64,000 bases of DNA from Planktosalinus lacus. Its GTDB lineage: Bacteria; Bacteroidota; Bacteroidia; Flavobacteriales; Flavobacteriaceae. Where the stretch lies: contig NZ_BMGK01000001.1 of assembly GCF_014640155.1 (NCBI RefSeq), positions 413,822 to 477,821 of the forward strand, given 5' to 3'. This document shows, one piece after another, positions 1 to 9,296 of the stretch; within the stretch, counting starts at the first letter, position 1, and every line of letters begins with the position of its first letter. The translations under genes were made by a program, and so were the position numbers. Below the pieces are notes generated by a model that was not told where the DNA came from, searched no databases, and saw only the letters and a program-made list of their open reading frames with translations.

Positions 1-3000
1 AATCTCATCTTCATCTGGATATTCAAGTCCGGATGTGTCTGGTTCTTCCTCAAATGATTCCTCCTCGATATCGTTGGCATAAAAATGTCTGAACTCTTGC
101 AAATAAGTGTTGAAAGTTTCTGCTTCTTGTTTGAGTAATTCTTCGTTTTCGCTGTAAAGCAAAGTGCCAACAAGACTTCTGTAGCGCTCTACTTCCATCA
201 AAATGGTTTCTATAAACCGCATTTGCAATCCATAATCCATGGTGCTGAAGTAGTCCATCTTTTCCTGGTATTTCTTCGATACCTCTTGATACAATGCAAC
301 CCCTTTTGCTTCATTGCCAACTTCAAAATAGCCAGTAATGTAGGGTTCCAGTAAGGTGTAAAACCCATAATATTCAACGGGCATATGTTCCATGGCGAGA
401 TCTAAAACTCGTTCAGCTTTTTCAAGCTTTTCTTCCTTTAAAAGTTGCTCTGCCAGACGCGCCAGATTACTTCGGTAACTGATTGCATTTTTTCTGGTTT
501 CGGGGTCGTGGTAGATATCTGGACTACCCGAATTTCCCCAATCCCAATCCATTACAATGGCAAACATTTTTTCGCTGTCAATGCGTCCCATATCAAATGG
601 GTTTTTCTTGTCTATGGGTGTTTTAATGGGCACAAGTTTATAAGCCATACCATCCAATTGCAAATAATCTTTCAACCATAAATATTCTTCATCGTTAAAA
701 GCACCACCTGTAAAATAAATGGGACGTTCCCAGTTGTTGTTGGCTATGATGTCAAACATCATCATTCTGTTTTTATACAGAATATCAGCTTTAATATTTA
801 CATCTATATAAGGGACAATGAGGTGAGCGTCTTTTTCATCCACTATGCCATTTCTTAAAACAGCTTCTTTATCAACAGGTATTCTTATGTTTTTTGATGG
901 AAAAGTATGCACCATTTGTCCGCTTTGCATTTCAACTTTTAAACGTTGATCACTGTCATTTCCAATCCAATCCATCCATTGGTTGATTGGAATGGTATCA
1001 TCTGCTTTTATTTGCGGATGTTTCATGATATAATCCCGTGTTCCATATCTATACTGCTTATGCGTGAGCTGTGAAGGGATTGGCGCACTTTCAAAAGCAG
1101 CCTTTTTCATATCATCAATGTACCAGTCTGTATTAAAAAGGCTGGTGTTGATAGGCCTTACGTCTCTTCTGTATTCTTCAATTCCCTGTGCATACCAGAT
1201 AGCAAAGGTATCGTTGTCGCCAATAGTAAATATAATTCCATTGGGATCAACAGATGCAAGGTATTTTTTTGCCATTGCAGTGGCTGTATATCGATTGGAG
1301 CGATCATGGTCATCCCAGTTCTGACTTGCCAGCAATACCGGTGCAGCCAGCAATCCTGTTGCAATGACTAATGGCACTGCAATTTTGGGCTGAATGTATT
1401 TTTTTAGGATATCAAAAAGCGCATATACGCCAAAACCCATCCAGATTGCAAATACATAAAAGGAGCCCACAAGAGCATAATCACGTTCTCGCGGTTCAAA
1501 GGGCCGTTCATTCAGGTACACTTTTAACGCCAGCCCCGTAAACAGGAAAAAAACCATTAAAACCCACCAGGAGTTTTTGTCTTTTTTATAGTGGAACACG
1601 ACCCCCAATAAGCCTAAAATTAAAGGAAGGAAGTAATAGGTGTTTCGTGCCTTATTATTTTCAATGTCTGAAGGCAAATTAGTTTGAGGGCCTAAGCGTG
1701 CTTCATCAATAAAATTAACACCACTGAGCCAATTTCCATTAAAGATGTCATTTTTCCCTTGAATATCATCTTGCCTTCCGGCGAAATTCCACATAAAATA
1801 GCGCCAGTACATATACCCGAACTGGTATTCAAAAAGGTAACGCATATTTTGAGTAAAAGTGGGTTTTTCTATATCGAGAAATTCGCCAAACTGCTGTAAG
1901 AAATTATGATAATCCTCACTGTCTAATTGACCTTGCTCATACTGACTTTTAAATGCTGCCACTTCACTTACTAAAGCTTGTTCGCCCTTGTATTGTCGTT
2001 TAACATCAAATTCCAAACCACCGGTTATTGCCAGATAGTTGGCTGCGTGTTCTGTGCTCCACATTCTGGGTAAAAAGGTTTTGTGGGCATCATCAAGGTT
2101 CATTCTTGCATTTTTATAGTTGTTTATTACAACATATTGTTTTGAATCTTCATCGCGCTCATAGTTTGGTTTATCATCAGTGTAAGGATTGTTTTGATCA
2201 ATCCCGGCATACATTTCTGTAAACTGAGGCCCATAAAGTAAACTTTGCTCCCCATATTGTTCCCTGTTGTAATAGGCTAATAATTCTTGTGCATCACTGG
2301 GTTTGTTTTCATTGATGACAGTGCCTGCATTGGCTCTGATGGGCAACATGATCCAGCTTGAAAAACCAACAAAAATAAACATTATGCACAGCACTAAGGT
2401 GTTTAATTTTACATAGCCCTTTGAACGTGTGTATTTTAAAAGTAGCACAAATGCTGCAATCATGATCAAGCCTGCAATGATAGTGCCTGAATCAAAAGGC
2501 ATACCCATGGTGTTTACAAAAAACAGTTCAGATGCTGATAAAAAGCGCATCGTCATTGGTAAAAGGAATAAGAAAATAAACAAAAGGACACCCACCACGA
2601 CTAAATGTGCGACAATGAAATTTTTAATAGTAATGGTTTTGTAATTTTTAAAGTAGTATAACAATCCCATTGCAGGTATTGTAAGCAAGCCCATAAAGTG
2701 AACTCCAAAAGAGAGCCCAATTAAAAATGCAATTAAAATAACCCAGCGGTTTCCTCTGGGAGTGTTCATGTCTCTTTCCCACCTCAGCGCTAGATAAAAG
2801 AGAGCAGCCATAAGAAAAGATGCCATGGCATACACCTCAGCTTCAACGGCACTAAACCAAAAGCTATCTGTAAATGTAAACCCTAACGAACCTACAGCAG
2901 CACTTCCTAAGATTAAAATTTCTTTTGATCTGTCAATAGTTTCGTTTTTGGAAATAATGTTTTGAAGAATGATTGTAATGGACCAAAACATAAATAAAAT

Positions 3001-3273
3001 GGTAAATGCACTTGCAAAAACTGACATGAGGTTTACCATCAAAGCAATTTGAGTAACCTCTGAAGCAAATATGGAAAAAAATGCTCCCAATAACTGGTAA
3101 AGTGGTGCTCCGGGCGGGTGTCCTACCTCAAGGTTGGATGAGGTGGTAATGTATTCGCCGGCATCCCAAAAGCTTGCTGTGGGTTCAACAGTTAGCCAAT
3201 AAGTGGTTAGTGCGATTAAAAAAACAAACCATCCACTGATGACATTCCATTTTTTAAAGTCAAAGTTTTTCAT
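1..3273 (-). CDS. DUF2723 (GT-C type) multi-pass membrane protein, 3' end outside window
   Basis: From the ATG at 3273 the reading frame runs to the left edge (1091 codons), so the C-terminus is missing. The N-terminus has a membrane segment at about residues 13-27, followed by the motif SFWDAGEYI (34-42) and GHPPGAPLYQL (51-61). This WDxxE-type loop with acidic residues D37 and E40, then a His-Pro-Pro stretch, is the hallmark of DUF2723/GT117 proteins. Many hydrophobic segments follow in the N-terminal half, and a long hydrophilic tail occupies roughly the last 450 residues seen. The family has a GT-C fold; human TMEM260 of the same family is a protein O-mannosyltransferase, so a membrane sugar transferase using a lipid-linked donor is the inferred role here. 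The acceptor is unknown. A possible -7 box (TAAATTCG) lies at 3302-3295 on the minus strand. The family call is firm; the function is inferred. Confidence 0.85.
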   Translation of the reverse strand, partial: MKNFDFKKWNVISGWFVFLIALTTYWLTVEPTASFWDAGEYITTSSNLEVGHPPGAPLYQLLGAFFSIFASEVTQIALMVNLMSVFASAFTILFMFWSITIILQNIISKNETIDRSKEILILGSAAVGSLGFTFTDSFWFSAVEAEVYAMASFLMAALFYLALRWERDMNTPRGNRWVILIAFLIGLSFGVHFMGLLTIPAMGLLYYFKNYKTITIKNFIVAHLVVVGVLLFIFLFLLPMTMRFLSASELFFVNTMGMPFDSGTIIAGLIMIAAFVLLLKYTRSKGYVKLNTLVLCIMFIFVGFSSWIMLPIRANAGTVINENKPSDAQELLAYYNREQYGEQSLLYGPQFTEMYAGIDQNNPYTDDKPNYERDEDSKQYVVINNYKNARMNLDDAHKTFLPRMWSTEHAANYLAITGGLEFDVKRQYKGEQALVSEVAAFKSQYEQGQLDSEDYHNFLQQFGEFLDIEKPTFTQNMRYLFEYQFGYMYWRYFMWNFAGRQDDIQGKNDIFNGNWLSGVNFIDEARLGPQTNLPSDIENNKARNTYYFLPLILGLLGVVFHYKKDKNSWWVLMVFFLFTGLALKVYLNERPFEPRERDYALVGSFYVFAIWMGFGVYALFDILKKYIQPKIAVPLVIATGLLAAPVLLASQNWDDHDRSNRYTATAMAKKYLASVDPNGIIFTIGDNDTFAIWYAQGIEEYRRDVRPINTSLFNTDWYIDDMKKAAFESAPIPSQLTHKQYRYGTRDYIMKHPQIKADDTIPINQWMDWIGNDSDQRLKVEMQSGQMVHTFPSKNIRIPVDKEAVLRNGIVDEKDAHLIVPYIDVNIKADILYKNRMMMFDIIANNNWERPIYFTGGAFNDEEYLWLKDYLQLDGMAYKLVPIKTPIDKKNPFDMGRIDSEKMFAIVMDWDWGNSGSPDIYHDPETRKNAISYRSNLARLAEQLLKEEKLEKAERVLDLAMEHMPVEYYGFYTLLEPYITGYFEVGNEAKGVALYQEVSKKYQEKMDYFSTMDYGLQMRFIETILMEVERYRSLVGTLLYSENEELLKQEAETFNTYLQEFRHFYANDIEEESFEEEPDTSGLEYPDEDEI

Positions 3274-3390
3274 CCATTCCAAGGTTTAAAGTGGCGAATT
3301 TACACATAATTATCGTATTCTCTTTATTGAAGATAAAAACTAAAAAAAACACTTTTTATTTTTTAAAGCAGTAATTTTTTAATAAATAGT

Positions 3391-3420
3391 TTGTAGAAGA
3401 AAAAGTTTGTTATAAATTTG
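3391..3420 (+). promoter_or_regulatory. Promoter of tRNA-Gln
   Basis: TTG at 3391-3393 (TTTG if 3390 is included) is followed after 19 bases by TAAATTTG at 3413-3420. This fits the Flavobacteriia consensus TTG-N17-23-TAnnTTTG exactly. The tRNA begins 17 bases after the -7 box. Confidence 0.75.
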
Positions 3421-3437
3421 CAACCGCTAAAAAGCAC

Positions 3438-3510
3438 TGGCTCATGGTGTAACTGGCAACACGTCTGGTTTTGGTCCAGAAGAGTCTAGGTTCGAGCCCT
3501 AGTGAGCCAA
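3438..3510 (+). tRNA. tRNA-Gln (anticodon TTG)
   Basis: The acceptor stem TGGCTCA (3438-3444) pairs fully with TGAGCCA (3503-3509). The anticodon stem TCTGG/CCAGA (3464-3468/3476-3480) encloses the loop TTTTGGT with anticodon TTG at 3471-3473. The T-loop GTTCGAGC is at about 3490-3497. The discriminator base is A3510 and the CCA end is not encoded. It stands alone between its own promoter and a hairpin terminator. Confidence 0.95.
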
Positions 3511-3520
3511 CTTTAGTAAG

Positions 3521-3548
3521 CCGGTCTGTTAATCACAGGCCGGTTTTT
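3521..3548 (+). terminator. Intrinsic terminator of tRNA-Gln
   Basis: CCGGTCTGT (3521-3529) pairs with ACAGGCCGG (3535-3543), with one G-U pair and a 5-base loop, and is followed by five T. It lies 10 bases after the tRNA. Confidence 0.85.
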
Positions 3549-3593
3549 CATTTCTATTGGGTTTAGGGCGAGAAGCATGTCCCGAGCCTGTCG

Positions 3594-3614
3594 AGGGGAG
3601 CACCTAGTGAGCCA
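3594..3614 (+). repeat. Second copy of the tRNA-Gln 3' end
   Basis: GAGCACCTAGTGAGCCAAC at about 3596-3614 matches GAGCCCTAGTGAGCCAAC at 3494-3511 of the tRNA (T-arm end, acceptor strand, discriminator and the next base) apart from one extra base. The 5' part of a tRNA is absent. The stretch before it (about 3566-3595), with CCCGAGCCTGTCGAGG, resembles small intergenic repeats common in Flavobacteriia. A partial duplication or the scar of a former integration site are both possible. Confidence 0.6.
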
Positions 3615-3616
3615 AC

Positions 3617-3652
3617 AAAAAAACCGATTAGAACATTCTAATCGGTTTTTTT
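3617..3652. terminator. Bidirectional terminator between tRNA-Gln and the stress-protein gene
   Basis: CCGATTAG (3624-3631) and CTAATCGG (3638-3645) form a perfect stem with a 6-base loop. The stem is flanked by an A-run (3617-3623) and a T-run (3646-3652), so it can terminate in both directions. It lies 20 bases beyond the stop of the minus-strand gene ending at 3672. Confidence 0.85.
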
Positions 3653-3671
3653 AATTTATATGGATATGATG

Positions 3672-4502
3672 TCAAATTTTAAAAGTAATGACGGGTCTCT
3701 TAGCGTGATTTACTAAATCTTCACTCACGCTTCCGTTAAAGAAATGAGAAAGCCCTTTTCTGCCGTGCGTGGCCATTCCAATGAGATCTGCGTCAATTGC
3801 CTGAGCATAATTCAAGACCCCTTTTTCTACGGAAGTGTCGTTGTAAATATTTAATGAATGGTTTTTAATTTCAATACCGCTTAAAAATTTGTCCATTACT
3901 TCTTTTGCTTCAATTGTTGTCAAGAAGTTGGTAGCGGTGTTTATAAATAACAAGTGCATTTTAGCGCCTACACTTTCGGCAAATTTTATGGCTTGTTTAA
4001 AAGGCTTTTTGCATTCTTCAGAAAAATCGGTTGCAAAAACAAAATTGTCAATTTTAAATTCTTTGAGTCCATTTTTGATTACTAATACCGGTATATTTGA
4101 GGTTCTGACTACTTTTTCGGTGTTACTTCCAATAAACATTTCTTTAAAACCGCTGGCACCATGAGAGCCCATAATGATAAGATCTACTTCATTTTCTTTG
4201 GCAACTTCAATAATGCCGTCAAATGCTTCGTGGAATTGAACGGTTTCATACACTGTAATGCCTTCAAGGTAATCAGACTCCAACACTTCTTTGAATCGTT
4301 TGTGTGCCAGTTTCATAAAAAACAAAGCTTCGGGTAAACTACCCCCTGAACTTGAATTTGCCTGGTCAATTAAGTTTAATGGAAGTTCTAACATATGAAG
4401 CAAATAAATTTCACTTTCGTGTTTTTTTGCCAATTGTGCTGCAACCTTAAGTGCCTTTTCGGCTTGAGGAGAAAAGTCTGTTGGGACTAAAATTTTTTTC
4501 AT
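3672..4502 (-). CDS. Universal stress protein with two tandem Usp domains
   Basis: The 276-residue protein is two UspA folds in a row, residues 1-145 and about 150-276. Domain 1 starts MKKILVPTDFSPQAEKAL, with the conserved Asp of the ATP site, and ends with GSHGASG followed by GSNTEKVV, the family's G-x2-G-x9-G-S/T nucleotide loop. Domain 2 has the equivalent THGRKG and GSVSEDLV, so both sites look able to bind ATP. Tandem Usp proteins are soluble cytoplasmic proteins linked to survival under starvation and respiratory stress; the exact role here is not predictable. The gene is monocistronic, runs divergently from rimP (158 bases between start codons) and ends at a bidirectional terminator. 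Confidence 0.93.
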   Translation of the reverse strand: MKKILVPTDFSPQAEKALKVAAQLAKKHESEIYLLHMLELPLNLIDQANSSSGGSLPEALFFMKLAHKRFKEVLESDYLEGITVYETVQFHEAFDGIIEVAKENEVDLIIMGSHGASGFKEMFIGSNTEKVVRTSNIPVLVIKNGLKEFKIDNFVFATDFSEECKKPFKQAIKFAESVGAKMHLLFINTATNFLTTIEAKEVMDKFLSGIEIKNHSLNIYNDTSVEKGVLNYAQAIDADLIGMATHGRKGLSHFFNGSVSEDLVNHAKRPVITFKI

Positions 4503-4590
4503 TGAATTGTATTTGAAGAGGTTTAAAATTTAAGTTAAATTACAAAAAAAATTCAACTTCCATCCTTTTTTTTTAATGAGAATTAATTCT

Positions 4591-4598
4591 TATATTTG
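4591..4598 (+). promoter_or_regulatory. -7 box upstream of rimP-nusA-infB
   Basis: TATATTTG is a perfect match to TAnnTTTG. No clear TTG exists at the right distance upstream, where there is only a T-run around 4566-4574. A start site near 4604 would give a leader of about 55 bases containing the hairpin at 4625-4650. Confidence 0.55.
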
Positions 4599-4624
4599 CG
4601 CCATTGAAAAACAAGGTATTAGGT

Positions 4625-4650
4625 GAGGGGACGGCGAGTCCCCTCTTTTT
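4625..4650 (+). terminator. Terminator-like hairpin in the rimP leader
   Basis: GAGGGGAC (4625-4632) pairs perfectly with GTCCCCTC (4638-4645) across a GGCGA loop and is followed by T5 (4646-4650). It ends 10 bases before the rimP ATG, after the proposed promoter, so it belongs to the leader of the operon and not to an upstream gene (the upstream gene is divergent). An attenuator, an autoregulatory site or a 5'-end stabiliser are possible. Confidence 0.7.
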
Positions 4651-4660
4651 ATAGATTAAA

Positions 4661-5128
4661 ATGTTGAAAGAAAAAGTTCTGCAGCTATTGGATATAGCAT
4701 TAGAAGAGCATCCAAAATTGTTTTTGATTGATTTTAATATTGACTTAAATAACGATATTAAAGTAATACTGGATGGAGATGAAGGAGTTTCATTGAGCGA
4801 CTGCATTGCAGTGAGCCGGGCTATTGAGCACAACATTGACCGCGATGAATTTGATTTTTCACTTGAGGTTGCTTCAGCAGGTGCATCATCACCTTTAACA
4901 ATGCCACGACAATACAAAAAAAATATTGGCAGAATTTTAGAAGTTAAAACCCTGGATGGTCAGACAGTTGAAGGAACACTCACAGAGGTATCAGAAAATG
5001 GAATCAATTTGCAATGGAAAGCAAGAGAACCGAAACCGGTTGGAAAAGGAAAAATCACTGTTGATAAATCACTTGATATCCCCTTTGAAAATATAAAAGA
5101 GAGTAAAGTAAAAATAATATTTAACTAA
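4661..5128 (+). CDS. rimP: Ribosome maturation factor RimP
   Basis: The 155-residue protein has the RimP layout: an N-terminal alpha/beta domain (1 to about 80) containing GVSLSDCIAVSRAIE and LEVASAGASSPL, the conserved VSSPGxxxPL-like motif, then a small SH3-like domain (about 85-155) starting with GRILEVKT. RimP assists late 30S subunit assembly. Here, as in many bacteria, the gene is followed closely by nusA (8 bases) and infB. The ATG is preceded by an A-rich stretch typical of Bacteroidota starts rather than by a Shine-Dalgarno sequence. Confidence 0.95.
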   Translation: MLKEKVLQLLDIALEEHPKLFLIDFNIDLNNDIKVILDGDEGVSLSDCIAVSRAIEHNIDRDEFDFSLEVASAGASSPLTMPRQYKKNIGRILEVKTLDGQTVEGTLTEVSENGINLQWKAREPKPVGKGKITVDKSLDIPFENIKESKVKIIFN

Positions 5129-5136
5129 GTACAGAT

Positions 5137-6372
5137 ATGGAAAATATCGCATTAATTGAATCTTTTTCAGAATTTAAAGACGATAAATTTATCGATAGGG
5201 TAACTCTAATGGCAATCCTTGAAGACGTATTTAGAGCTACTTTGAAAAAGAAATATGGTGACGATGATAATTTTGATATTATCATAAACCCTGACAAAGG
5301 AGATTTGGAAATCTGGAGAAACAGAACTGTAGTTCCCGATGGTGAAGTAGAAGACCCAAACCAGGAAATCTCTCTTAGCGATGCAAGAAAAATTGAACCC
5401 GATTTTGAAGTGGGAGAAGATGTTCCTGAGGAAGTTAAATTGGTCGACCTTGGAAGAAGAGCAATTTTAGCACTACGCCAAAACCTTATTTCAAAAATTC
5501 ACGAACACGATAACACCAATATATACAAGCAATTTAAAGACCTTGAAGGCGAGCTTTACACTGCTGAAGTTCATCACATAAGACACCGAGCAGTAATTTT
5601 GCTTGATGATGAAGGCAATGAAATTATTTTGCCAAAAGAAAAACAAATTCCCTCAGACTTCTTTAGAAAAGGAGACAACGTTAGAGGTATTATTGAAAGT
5701 GTAGAGCTTAAGGGAAATAAGCCTGCCATCATAATGTCAAGAACAAGTAATAAATTTCTTGAGAAACTTTTTGAACAGGAAATCCCCGAAGTCTTTGACG
5801 GATTGATTACTGTCAAAAATGTTGTGAGAATTCCCGGCGAAAAAGCCAAAGTATCTGTAGATTCTTATGATGATAGAATTGACCCCGTTGGAGCTTGTGT
5901 TGGGATGAAAGGATCAAGGATTCACGGGATTGTTCGTGAACTCGGAAATGAAAATATTGACGTGATTAACTATACTGCAAATACAAATTTGTATATTTCA
6001 CGCGCTTTAAGTCCCGCAAAAATAACTTCAATTTCAATCAATGACGAAACCAAACATGCTGAGGTAACCCTCAAGCTTGAAGAAGTCTCAAAAGCAATAG
6101 GCCGTGGAGGTCACAACATTAGACTGGCAGGACAATTAACCGGCTACGAAATTGACGTGATCAGAGAAGGTGTTGAAGAAGAAGAAGATGTTGAATTAAG
6201 AGAGTTCTCAGATGAAATCGAAGGATGGATAATTGATGAATTTTCAAGAATTGGGCTTGACACAGCTAAACAAATATTAGAGCAAGACATTGATGACCTG
6301 GTTAAAAGAACCGATCTCGAAGAAGAGACTATCAGAGAGGTGATTAATATCTTAAAAGAAGAATTTGAATAA
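5137..6372 (+). CDS. nusA: Transcription termination/antitermination factor NusA
   Basis: The 411-residue protein has the NusA domain order: an N-terminal RNA polymerase-binding domain (about 1-130, starting MENIALIESFSEFKDDK), an S1 domain (about 135-200) and two KH domains with GMKGSR (256-261) and IGRGG (321-325). The C-terminal 60 residues form a short acidic helical region with no full pair of the acidic repeats found in E. coli NusA, which explains the shorter length. NusA binds the elongation complex and modulates pausing, termination and rRNA antitermination. It is second in rimP-nusA-infB, with 48 bases to infB. Confidence 0.96.
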   Translation: MENIALIESFSEFKDDKFIDRVTLMAILEDVFRATLKKKYGDDDNFDIIINPDKGDLEIWRNRTVVPDGEVEDPNQEISLSDARKIEPDFEVGEDVPEEVKLVDLGRRAILALRQNLISKIHEHDNTNIYKQFKDLEGELYTAEVHHIRHRAVILLDDEGNEIILPKEKQIPSDFFRKGDNVRGIIESVELKGNKPAIIMSRTSNKFLEKLFEQEIPEVFDGLITVKNVVRIPGEKAKVSVDSYDDRIDPVGACVGMKGSRIHGIVRELGNENIDVINYTANTNLYISRALSPAKITSISINDETKHAEVTLKLEEVSKAIGRGGHNIRLAGQLTGYEIDVIREGVEEEEDVELREFSDEIEGWIIDEFSRIGLDTAKQILEQDIDDLVKRTDLEEETIREVINILKEEFE

Positions 6373-6420
6373 AAAACACAACAGAAACAATTTCTGAAAA
6401 TAAAAAAGTAAACATACTTT

Positions 6421-9168
6421 ATGGGTGAAGTAAACACAATGAGGTTAAACAAAGTTTTACGCGAATTCAATATTTCGCTGGATCGCGCCATGGATTTTCT
6501 AAAAACAAAAGGTGTAGAAATCGAAGCACGACCCACTACAAAAATATCAGAAGAAGTGTATCAAATTCTCTTTGATGAATTTCAAACTGATAAATCTAAA
6601 AAAGTAGCCTCAAAAGAAGTTAGCGAAGAAAAGAAAAAAGAAAAGGAAGAACTTCGCCTGGCTCGAGAAAAAGAACAGGAAGACAAGCAAAAAGCTGCCG
6701 AAGCCAAAGAAAAAGAAGTCGTCAAGGCACAATCAAAGCTTGATGGTCCTAAAACTGTTGGTAAAATTGATTTGGACAAACCCAAAAAAGAGCAAACTCC
6801 AAAAGAAGAAAAACCTGCTGAAGAAAAACCTGCTGAAGAAAAAATAGCAAAAGAAGAAAAACCTGCTGAAGAAAAACCTAAAGAAGTTGAAGAGCCCAAA
6901 CCTTCTAAAAAGGAAGCTAAAGAAGAACCAAAAAAAGAAGTAAAAAAAGCAGAACCAGAAACTCCTGCAAAAGAAGAACAGGATGGCTCAGCACTCACAG
7001 AAACCAAATACACCAAGTTGGATGGCCCCAACTTTACAGGCAAAACGATAGACTTAGAACAATTTAAAAAGTCAAAAAAGAAGCCCGAAAGACCAAAACC
7101 AAGTACCGGTGCTTCTAAAGACTCTAAAGACTCGAAAGATTCAAAAGGCAAAAGGAAAAGAATTACAAAAGAGCCAGCAAGAGGTGGTGCGGCATCGGGC
7201 GGTGCTTCCAGGGGCAAAACTTCCAAAGGACGTGGCAGGCAAATAACACATAAGGAAGAGCCAAGCGAAGAAGAAGTGCAAAAGCAAATCAAGGAAACGC
7301 TTGAAAAACTTCAGGGAAAATCCTCCAAAGGAAAAGCCGCAAAATACAGAAGAGATAAAAGAGATACACACCGTCAAAAGTCTGAAGATGAACTTGCAAG
7401 CCAGGAAGCACAAAGTAAAGTGCTTCAGGTAACAGAATTTGTATCTGTTAACGAACTTTCAACCTTAATGAACGTTCCTGTTACTGACATTATTTCTGCT
7501 TGTATGACACTTGGAATGATGGTGACGATGAACCAAAGGCTCGATGCAGAAACATTAACTATTGTAGCAGACGAGTTTGGGTTTGAAGTTAAATTTGTTA
7601 CGGCCGATTCTGAGGATGCTGTTGTTGAAGAAGAAGTAAACCCAGAAGACCTTGAACCAAGAGCACCCATAGTAACTGTAATGGGACACGTTGACCACGG
7701 TAAAACATCTTTATTAGATTACATTCGTCAGGAAAACGTTATTGCAGGAGAGTCCGGGGGAATCACACAGCATATTGGTGCCTATGCAGTTCAGCTTGAA
7801 AATGGTCAGAAAATCACATTTCTGGATACACCGGGTCACGAAGCTTTTACAGCTATGCGTGCCAGAGGTGCCAAAGTAACTGACCTTGCCATTATTGTTG
7901 TTGCTGCAGATGATGATGTGATGCCTCAAACAAAAGAAGCAATCTCTCACGCCCAGGCTGCAGGAGTGCCCATAGTGTTTGCAATCAATAAAATTGACAG
8001 ACCCGAGGCAAACCCAGAAAAAATTAAAGAAAAACTTGCCGGAATGAACCTTCTTGTAGAAGATTGGGGTGGAAAAATTCAATCTCATGATATCTCTGCA
8101 AAACAAGGAACCGGTGTAAAAGAACTTTTAGAAAAAGTACTCCTCGAAGCCGAGTTACTTGAATTGAAAGCAAACCCAAATAAACCTGCTACAGGAACTG
8201 TTGTTGAAGCATTTCTTGACAAAGGAAGAGGGTATGTGTCTACAATTTTAGTGCAATCAGGTACTTTAAATATTGGAGATTATATCTTAGCAGGTCAACA
8301 TAGCGGAAAAGTAAAAGCGATGCATGATGAACGTGGTCATAATATTAAATCTGCCGGACCGGCATCACCGGTTTCAGTTTTAGGGATTGATGGAGCACCT
8401 CAGGCAGGTGATAAGTTTGCTGTTTATGAAGATGAAAGAGAAGCAAAGGCTATTGCAACAAAACGCACCCAATTACAAAGAGAACAATCAGTTAGAACAC
8501 AACGCCATATTACACTTGATGAAATAGGAAGACGTATTGCTTTAGGCGATTTCAAAGAGCTGAATGTTATTTTAAAAGCAGATGTGGATGGTTCTGTTGA
8601 AGCATTAACAGATTCTTTCCAGAAATTATCAACTGAAGAAATTCAAATCAACATTATACACAAAGCGGTTGGTCCAATAACTGAAAGTGATGTATTATTA
8701 GCTTCGGCTTCTGATGCTGTGATAATAGGATTTAATGTGCGCCCAATGGGTAATGCCCGACAAATTGCAGATAAAGAAGAAATTGACATCAGAATGTATT
8801 CCATTATTTATGATGCGATCAACGATCTTAAAGACGCGATGGAAGGGATGCTGTCACCGGAATTGAAAGAAGAAATTACCGGTACTGCTGAAGTTAGAGA
8901 AACATTCAAAATCTCAAAAGTTGGAACCATTGCAGGTTGTATGGTAACTAGTGGAAAAATCATCAGAAATACCGGTATCAGGATTATTCGCGAAGGTGTT
9001 GTAATCCACACAGGAACTCTTGCTTCACTAAAACGCTTTAAAGATGATGTGAAAGAAGTTTCTAAAGGCTATGACTGTGGGATCCAGATTAAAAATTACA
9101 ATGACCTTGTAGAAGGTGATATAATTGAAGGATTCCAAGAGGTTGAAGTCAAGAAAAAACTAAAATAA
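6421..9168 (+). CDS. infB: Translation initiation factor IF-2
   Basis: The GTPase brings initiator tRNA to the 30S subunit and promotes subunit joining. The 915-residue protein has an N-terminal IF2_N segment ([20 protein letters not shown], 8-27), a very charged Lys/Glu/Pro linker (about 60-330) containing tandem [14 protein letters not shown] repeats, a second IF2_N-like segment (about 338-395), and then the G domain with GHVDHGKT (422-429), DTPGH (469-473) and NKID (523-526). Domains II-IV follow to the end. The ATG at 6421 was chosen because [11 protein letters not shown] resembles other flavobacterial IF-2 starts; the ATG at 6439 is an alternative. A strong terminator follows at 9191. 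Long minus-strand open frames over the linker are composition artefacts. Confidence 0.97.
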   Translation: MGEVNTMRLNKVLREFNISLDRAMDFLKTKGVEIEARPTTKISEEVYQILFDEFQTDKSKKVASKEVSEEKKKEKEELRLAREKEQEDKQKAAEAKEKEVVKAQSKLDGPKTVGKIDLDKPKKEQTPKEEKPAEEKPAEEKIAKEEKPAEEKPKEVEEPKPSKKEAKEEPKKEVKKAEPETPAKEEQDGSALTETKYTKLDGPNFTGKTIDLEQFKKSKKKPERPKPSTGASKDSKDSKDSKGKRKRITKEPARGGAASGGASRGKTSKGRGRQITHKEEPSEEEVQKQIKETLEKLQGKSSKGKAAKYRRDKRDTHRQKSEDELASQEAQSKVLQVTEFVSVNELSTLMNVPVTDIISACMTLGMMVTMNQRLDAETLTIVADEFGFEVKFVTADSEDAVVEEEVNPEDLEPRAPIVTVMGHVDHGKTSLLDYIRQENVIAGESGGITQHIGAYAVQLENGQKITFLDTPGHEAFTAMRARGAKVTDLAIIVVAADDDVMPQTKEAISHAQAAGVPIVFAINKIDRPEANPEKIKEKLAGMNLLVEDWGGKIQSHDISAKQGTGVKELLEKVLLEAELLELKANPNKPATGTVVEAFLDKGRGYVSTILVQSGTLNIGDYILAGQHSGKVKAMHDERGHNIKSAGPASPVSVLGIDGAPQAGDKFAVYEDEREAKAIATKRTQLQREQSVRTQRHITLDEIGRRIALGDFKELNVILKADVDGSVEALTDSFQKLSTEEIQINIIHKAVGPITESDVLLASASDAVIIGFNVRPMGNARQIADKEEIDIRMYSIIYDAINDLKDAMEGMLSPELKEEITGTAEVRETFKISKVGTIAGCMVTSGKIIRNTGIRIIREGVVIHTGTLASLKRFKDDVKEVSKGYDCGIQIKNYNDLVEGDIIEGFQEVEVKKKLK

Positions 9169-9190
9169 TATATTTAAATAAATCTAAAAT

Positions 9191-9222
9191 AAAAATGCTG
9201 TTCAAAACTGAACAGCATTTTT
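9191..9222 (+). terminator. Terminator of the rimP-nusA-infB operon
   Basis: A 14-base perfect inverted repeat (9191-9204 with 9209-9222) has core ATGCTGTTCA/TGAACAGCAT, a 4-base loop, and A and T runs at the outer ends. It lies 22 bases after the infB stop. Confidence 0.9.
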
Positions 9223-9296
9223 TATGAGCCATCATTTTAGTTTAAAATTTGTAACATTAAAAAAAAGAACCCGTCTTTTACTTAAAGATCTCATTG

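Noticed and set aside
3540..3614. Second tRNA downstream of tRNA-Gln
   Set aside because: Only the 3' part (acceptor and end of the T arm) is present; there is no D arm or anticodon arm, so it is not a functional tRNA.
4621..4660. Riboswitch in the rimP leader
   Set aside because: The leader is only about 55 bases and holds a single hairpin, too small for a known ligand-binding aptamer.
6582..7292. Long minus-strand open frame (236 codons) opposite the IF-2 linker
   Set aside because: It mirrors the Lys/Glu/Pro-rich repeats of infB and gives a Ser/Phe-rich, repetitive protein with no domain. This is a composition artefact.
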